From contig WLIM01000031.1 of NCBI GenBank assembly GCA_009702205.1, positions 1-9,597 of the forward strand: DNA of 9,597 nucleotides, given 5' to 3'. The notes beneath the pieces are model-generated. The model saw only the letters and a program-made list of their open reading frames with translations. It searched no databases and was not told the origin of the DNA. This stretch comes from Actinomycetota bacterium. Its GTDB lineage: Bacteria; Actinomycetota; Actinomycetes; Nanopelagicales; Nanopelagicaceae. This document shows positions 5,460 through 9,597 of this stretch, piece after piece. The first letter of the stretch is position 1. Each line of letters starts with the position of its first letter. Position numbers and translations under genes: made by a program.

Positions 5460-8329
5460 ATTCGGTTCGGTCTAATTTTGCGGATCGGCACATCGGCCCA
5501 AACGATGCCCAAATTTCCCACATGTTAGGGGAGCTAGGGGAAAGTGATTTTGAAACTTTTATTGGAAAAGTGGTTCCATCGAGTATTTCTTTAAACGAGA
5601 AAATAGCTAACTCTTTGCCGGAAGCAATCTCAGAAGTACAAGCAATAGAAGAGTTGCGGAAACTTTCATCGCAGAACAAAGTAGTTAAATCCTTAATTGG
5701 AATGGGCTACTTCGAAACAATTACTCCACCCGTAATACTTCGAAACGTATTAGAAAATCCTGCTTGGTATACGGCATATACGCCATATCAGCCTGAGATA
5801 AGTCAAGGACGTCTTGAGGCAATCTTTGCTTTTCAAACAGTTGTAACAGATATGACTGGTTTGAAAATTGCTAATGCTTCGATGCTTGATGAGGCCACTG
5901 CAGCCGCTGAATCAATGACTTTAGCAAGAAGAGTGTGGCAGGGCGATGATGCCGCAGTATTTCTCATTGATTCTGGCCTAAATGAGTCGGTCAAGGCAGT
6001 AATTAAAACTAGAGCCAAACCCTTGGGAATTGAAGTAACAGAATTTCGTGGTGATGAGTTCAATACAACTTCCAGAGATCTTAAATATTTCGGCGCTATC
6101 TTTGCGCAAATTTCGGTTGATGGCGAGATATTGAACCATGAAGAAGCTGTCTCGAAAGTAAAGGGCAACGGCGCAATTGCAATTGTGGCGTGCGATCTCT
6201 TGGCTTTAACCTTGTTCAAGAGTCCTGGTGAAATTGGATTCGATATAGCAATTGGATCCGCGCAGAGATTTGGTGTTCCGATGGGGTTTGGGGGACCACA
6301 CGCTGGATTCATGTCAGTTAGAGATGGTTTGGAACGCTCTATCCCTGGAAGATTGGTTGGACAAAGTTTAGATGTGCATGGAAATCTTGCACTGCGTTTG
6401 GCTCTGCAAACTAGAGAACAACATATTCGCCGTGACAAGGCAACATCAAATATTTGTACCGCACAAGTTTTGCTTGCCGTTATGTCCGCACTCTATGCAA
6501 TGTGGCATGGACCAGATGGATTGCTTGCTATCGCTGAACGTATTAGAAATCAAACCAATAGATTGCGTAAAACACTTTCGAATAATGGAATGCTGGTTAG
6601 CGATGGCGAAGTTTTCGATACTTTTATAGTTTCCGGAATTAAGAGTTCTGAGATTTCTAAGATTGCAATATCTAAGGGTTTCAATGTGCGCATCCGAGAT
6701 GAACAATCGATTGGTATAACTCTTGGGGAAACGACTAGTGACGAAGATTTGACGACGATAGCAAAAATCTTTGAAACGACATTGGTTCTTTCTGATCAGG
6801 AAAAGATCTCTACTGATTTGAAGAGGAGTAGCAAATTCCTCACTCATGATTTGTTTAATACTTTTCACTCTGAAACATCCATGCTGAGATATCTTCGTAA
6901 TCTTGCAGATCGAGATTTGGCACTTGACCGAACAATGATTCCGCTGGGTTCCTGCACCATGAAATTGAATGCGACAACCGAAATGATTCCGGTAACTTGG
7001 CCAGAGTTTTCTAATCTGCATCCATATGCACCTGCGAATCAAAACCAGGGGATAAGAGAGCTGATATCCCAGCTTTCGAATTGGCTAATTGCAATAACTG
7101 GATATGACGCTGTGTCTTTACAACCAAATGCCGGTTCGCAAGGTGAGTTCGCGGGATTGCTGGCCATCAGAAATTATCTCGACGCTAAAGGTGAATCTAA
7201 CCGCGATATTTGTTTGATTCCTTCAAGTGCACACGGAACAAATGCCGCAAGCGCAGTTATGGCAGGTATGAAGGTTGTTGTTGTTGCATGTGACGAAGCC
7301 GGAAACGTAAGCGTTAGTGATCTGAAAAATAAGATTGCGGAATATAAATCCTCGCTTGCCGCTCTTATGGTGACTTACCCATCAACCCATGGCGTTTTTG
7401 AAGAAGCTATAACGCAAATTTGTAGTTTGATTCACGAAGCGGGTGGCCAGGTTTATGTTGATGGTGCGAATCTCAATGCACTTGTAGGGCTAGCAAAACC
7501 TGGAAAATTTGGCGCTGATGTTTCTCACCTCAATTTGCATAAGACTTTCTGCATTCCACATGGCGGAGGTGGCCCAGGTGTGGGACCAGTAATTGCGAAA
7601 TCACATTTGGCACCATATTTGCCAAACCATCCTCTTGATCCTTCAGCAGGACCTGCTACTGGACCTGGACCTGTTAGTTCAGCTCCATTTGGTTCTGCAA
7701 GCATTCTTCCTATTTCTTGGACATATATTCGCATGATGGGGGGAGCAGGGCTTACAAAAGCAACTTCAGTGGCCATTCTCTCCGCAAATTACCTGGCTAA
7801 TAAGTTAGATCCGCATTTTCCAGTTCTCTATCGCGGAGCAAATGGTTATATTGCACATGAATGCATAATTGATTTACGAGAAATAACTAAAAAAACTGGC
7901 GTTACTGTTGACGACGTTGCCAAACGGTTAATGGATCATGGATTCCATGCTCCAACAGTTAGTTTTCCAGTCGCTGGAACTTTGATGATTGAACCAACAG
8001 AATCCGAAGACTTACGTGAGATGGATAGATTCATTAACGCAATGGTTGCAATCAGGGCTGAAATAGCGGATATCGAAGCAGGTGAGTTGAGCGTTGAAGA
8101 GTCTCCACTTAGATTCGCGCCTCACACAAGCGCTGATCTATTGCGTTCTGATTGGGATAGAAAATACTCACGCGAAATTGGCGCATTTCCATCCGGATTG
8201 ATTTCAAATAACAACGAATTGGGAACAATTGGTAAATATTGGCCAGCTGTAGGCCGTATCGATGGTGTGTATGGGGATAGGAACCTTGTATGTTCATGCT
8301 TGCCGATATCCGAGCTGGCCATTAACTAA
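5456..8329 (+). CDS. gcvP: Glycine dehydrogenase (decarboxylating), P protein of the glycine cleavage system
   Basis: This full-length 957-residue single-chain P protein removes CO2 from glycine and passes the aminomethyl group to lipoyl-GcvH, feeding one-carbon units to tetrahydrofolate. It has both halves that some bacteria split as gcvPA and gcvPB. The N-terminal half begins NFADRHIGPND (7-17) and contains MGFGGPHAGF (276-285). The C-terminal half contains PLGSCTMKLNAT (496-507) and PSSAHGTNAA. The pyridoxal-phosphate lysine is K696 in LNLHKTFCIPHGGGGPG, and the normal C-terminus follows (GKYWPAVGRIDGVYGDRNL). Length fits the family (about 950-960). The ATG at 5456 has a strong site, AGGGGGAG (5442-5449), 6 nt away, though it may be masked by RNA structure. 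The gene lies 62 nt after the second MerR gene and may be read from that promoter. It is convergent with the minus-strand glycosyltransferase gene, 31 nt away. Confidence 0.98.
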   Translation: MNSVRSNFADRHIGPNDAQISHMLGELGESDFETFIGKVVPSSISLNEKIANSLPEAISEVQAIEELRKLSSQNKVVKSLIGMGYFETITPPVILRNVLENPAWYTAYTPYQPEISQGRLEAIFAFQTVVTDMTGLKIANASMLDEATAAAESMTLARRVWQGDDAAVFLIDSGLNESVKAVIKTRAKPLGIEVTEFRGDEFNTTSRDLKYFGAIFAQISVDGEILNHEEAVSKVKGNGAIAIVACDLLALTLFKSPGEIGFDIAIGSAQRFGVPMGFGGPHAGFMSVRDGLERSIPGRLVGQSLDVHGNLALRLALQTREQHIRRDKATSNICTAQVLLAVMSALYAMWHGPDGLLAIAERIRNQTNRLRKTLSNNGMLVSDGEVFDTFIVSGIKSSEISKIAISKGFNVRIRDEQSIGITLGETTSDEDLTTIAKIFETTLVLSDQEKISTDLKRSSKFLTHDLFNTFHSETSMLRYLRNLADRDLALDRTMIPLGSCTMKLNATTEMIPVTWPEFSNLHPYAPANQNQGIRELISQLSNWLIAITGYDAVSLQPNAGSQGEFAGLLAIRNYLDAKGESNRDICLIPSSAHGTNAASAVMAGMKVVVVACDEAGNVSVSDLKNKIAEYKSSLAALMVTYPSTHGVFEEAITQICSLIHEAGGQVYVDGANLNALVGLAKPGKFGADVSHLNLHKTFCIPHGGGGPGVGPVIAKSHLAPYLPNHPLDPSAGPATGPGPVSSAPFGSASILPISWTYIRMMGGAGLTKATSVAILSANYLANKLDPHFPVLYRGANGYIAHECIIDLREITKKTGVTVDDVAKRLMDHGFHAPTVSFPVAGTLMIEPTESEDLREMDRFINAMVAIRAEIADIEAGELSVEESPLRFAPHTSADLLRSDWDRKYSREIGAFPSGLISNNNELGTIGKYWPAVGRIDGVYGDRNLVCSCLPISELAIN

Positions 8330-8360
8330 CTCTGTGCGTATAAAACTGACATAATGTAGA

Positions 8361-9101
8361 TTATCGGCGAATAACCTTATTGAACCGGAGACTTAATCCC
8401 AACCTCGTCACAAATCTGAAAGCTTCGATCACAATTCCAAAGGTCATCTTCGAACGCCCATTTGCTCTCTCTACGAATGTGATTGGAACTTCTGCGATTG
8501 GAAAACCATTTTCGTGTGCTAGAAATGCCATCTCAATTTGGAAACCATAACCTCTAGTTGAAATGCTTTTCAAATCCAGCGAACCTATAAATTCTCGACT
8601 CAAGACACGATAACCACTTGTCAGGTCACGGTAATTCAATTTCAGTGCTCGAGATGCGTAATACGTACCCAATTTAGAGATAAACATCCGGTATTTAGGC
8701 CAATTTATGATTTTTCCACCGGGCATCCATCTAGTTCCGATTACTAATGCGTAGTTCGCAGCGGTATCTAACAATTTCTTTAGCTCAAGCGGCGAATGAC
8801 TTCCATCAGCATCCATTTCTACAAATAGCTCAAAATCTTTTGCCAATCCATAATCAAATCCACATATATATGCCGGTCCTAAGCCGATTTTCTTAGCATT
8901 TATAATTTGATAAAAATTGTCTATATTTAAGTCAGATGCTAATTGCGCAGTTCCATCAGGCGAATTATCATCAACATTTAGAATTGATATTTCATATTCT
9001 TTTGATAAGCCCTTTGATATCGATCCCAACTCTTGCAAAAACGTAGTTATGTTCTTAGATTCATTATATGTTGGGATTATCAAGAGAACTTTTGGTCGCA
9101 T
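8361..9101 (-). CDS. Polyprenol-phosphate mannose synthase-type glycosyltransferase (GT2, DPM1-like)
   Basis: This 246-residue family-2 glycosyltransferase most resembles dolichol/polyprenol-phosphate mannose synthases, which load mannose from GDP-mannose onto a polyprenol carrier for protein O-mannosylation and lipoglycans on the outer face. Motifs in order are IIPTYNE (8-14), VDDNSPDGT (43-51), the metal-binding EMDADGSH with D97 and D99, GTRWMPGG, DLTSGYRVL, GYGFQIEM, and VPITFVERANGRSKM near the C-terminus. I see no transmembrane segments and no fused N-acyltransferase domain, unlike mycobacterial Ppm1. The sugar specificity is inferred from family resemblance. I chose the ATG at 9101, 4 nt after the exonuclease stop. 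A TTG at 9125 would add 8 residues overlapping that gene without resembling the family. No strong ribosome site is seen, so coupling to the exonuclease gene is likely. Confidence 0.88.
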   Translation of the reverse strand: MRPKVLLIIPTYNESKNITTFLQELGSISKGLSKEYEISILNVDDNSPDGTAQLASDLNIDNFYQIINAKKIGLGPAYICGFDYGLAKDFELFVEMDADGSHSPLELKKLLDTAANYALVIGTRWMPGGKIINWPKYRMFISKLGTYYASRALKLNYRDLTSGYRVLSREFIGSLDLKSISTRGYGFQIEMAFLAHENGFPIAEVPITFVERANGRSKMTFGIVIEAFRFVTRLGLSLRFNKVIRR

Positions 9102-9105
9102 TCGT

Positions 9106-9597
9106 CTACCAACCAAGAGCCGCAATTAGTCGATCAACACTAGCGCCGAGCCCATAATCTCTTTGATATTGATAAATCTCATCCAAACTATCGGGTTTTG
9201 TTGGCATTTTAAGATCTAAATTCGGTAATGGAACATCGAGTGCGCAATGAACCAATTTTGGCGCGATTTTTGCGTATTCACGCGATTCAATTAACTTTTT
9301 ACGAAGATTTGGCGTTAACCGCTCATCATCACTTAGTGCAGCGCTCATTACATCTTCCATAGAAGTGAAGTGCTTTGCAATCACAGCGGCACCTTTCTCC
9401 CCAATCCCGCGAATACCTGGAAGTCCATCTGAAGCATCACCCCGAATCATCGCAAAAAGGGCATAACGCTCCCCTGGTATGTCATATTTATCAGCGATCC
9501 ATTTAATGTCCACATGGTCATGGTTTGTAATTCCTTTAGCCAAATAGACCACGTTTACTTTGCGTTTATCGTCAACCAATTGGAATAAGTCACGATC
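9106..9597 (-). CDS. 5'-3' exonuclease, PolA N-terminal-domain type (partial, 5' end outside the window)
   Basis: The C-terminal 163 residues of a stand-alone 5'-3' exonuclease / flap nuclease are present, like the N-terminal domain of DNA polymerase I. The frame is open to the right edge and starts there with DRDLFQLVDD, the metal-binding aspartate stretch of the family, so the true start and the N-terminal active-site residues lie beyond base 9597. Next comes YLAKGI, then IADKYDIPGERYALFAMIRGDASDGLPGIRG in two parts; the helix-three-turn-helix DNA-binding motif is GDASDGLPGIRGIGEKGA (about 9388-9443). There is no polymerase domain after it: the protein stops at 9106-9108, soon after a short C-terminal extension. 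The family acts on flaps and RNA primers in replication and repair; mycobacterial Rv2090 is a comparable stand-alone form. The glycosyltransferase gene begins 4 nt after the stop, so the two are co-transcribed. Confidence 0.93.
   Translation of the reverse strand, partial: DRDLFQLVDDKRKVNVVYLAKGITNHDHVDIKWIADKYDIPGERYALFAMIRGDASDGLPGIRGIGEKGAAVIAKHFTSMEDVMSAALSDDERLTPNLRKKLIESREYAKIAPKLVHCALDVPLPNLDLKMPTKPDSLDEIYQYQRDYGLGASVDRLIAALGW

Noticed and set aside
5833..7042. Two long minus-strand open frames (5833-6438 and 6446-7042) antisense to gcvP
   Set aside because: They lie entirely inside a clearly coding gcvP, resemble no known family, and have composition expected of the complement of a conserved gene.
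8302..8368. Inverted repeat GCCGATA (8302-8308) and TATCGGC (8362-8368) spanning the convergent junction
   Set aside because: Arms are 7 bp with a 53-nt loop and no T run, and both arms lie in or at coding ends; not a credible terminator.
9102..9125. TTG start adding 8 residues to the glycosyltransferase
   Set aside because: It overlaps the exonuclease end, and the family begins at the ATG at 9101 (RPKVLLIIPTYNE).
1..9597. Mobile elements, CRISPR arrays, tRNA or rRNA genes, phage or defence genes
   Set aside because: No transposase, integrase, direct-repeat array, tRNA-like fold or defence domain was found; all large frames are core metabolic or regulatory genes.

Overview
The window looks like part of the core chromosome of a streamlined, AT-leaning member of the Actinomycetota. 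It would fit the freshwater acI / Nanopelagicales type, but that assignment is inferred from gene content, tight spacing and base composition, not from a marker gene. The block pgsA-like / gcvH / FHA protein / MerR / DUF151 nuclease / MerR / gcvP matches, from memory, the Mycobacterium tuberculosis order Rv1822, Rv1826 (gcvH), Rv1827 (garA), Rv1828, Rv1829, Rv1830 and Rv1832 (gcvB). The counterparts of Rv1823-1825 and Rv1831 are missing. A Cmk-Der fusion, known from several actinobacteria, lies upstream.

Layout of the plus strand. Bases 34-1998 encode a fused cytidylate kinase and ribosome-assembly GTPase. It is followed after 2 nt by a CDP-alcohol phosphatidyltransferase (2001-2555) and after 19 nt more by gcvH (2575-2955, GTG start). 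A candidate promoter overlaps the gcvH stop and leads into a GarA/OdhI-like FHA protein (3040-3537), an FtsR-like MerR regulator (3554-4267) and a DUF151 bifunctional nuclease (4277-4747). A 112-nt gap with a second candidate promoter precedes another MerR regulator (4860-5393). A 62-nt leader, in which the gcvP ribosome binding site can pair with an upstream CU-rich element, precedes gcvP (5456-8329).

Minus strand. Two genes run toward gcvP: a 5'-3' exonuclease cut by the right edge (9106-9597), then a polyprenol-phosphate-mannose-synthase-type glycosyltransferase (8361-9101). The convergent junction with gcvP is only 31 nt and shows no clear intrinsic terminator.

How the genes work together. 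GcvH and GcvP are the lipoyl carrier and the decarboxylase of the glycine cleavage system; gcvT and lpd are not in the window. The FHA protein belongs to the family that, in relatives, controls 2-oxoglutarate and glutamate metabolism after serine/threonine phosphorylation. The two MerR regulators sit between gcvH and gcvP and are natural candidates for local control, though nothing in the sequence proves their targets. I found no mobile element, CRISPR array, tRNA, rRNA or phage gene. No stretch of 300 bases lacks a gene. The best candidate for something undescribed is the short structured leader of gcvP, with a possible eight-codon upstream ORF inside it.
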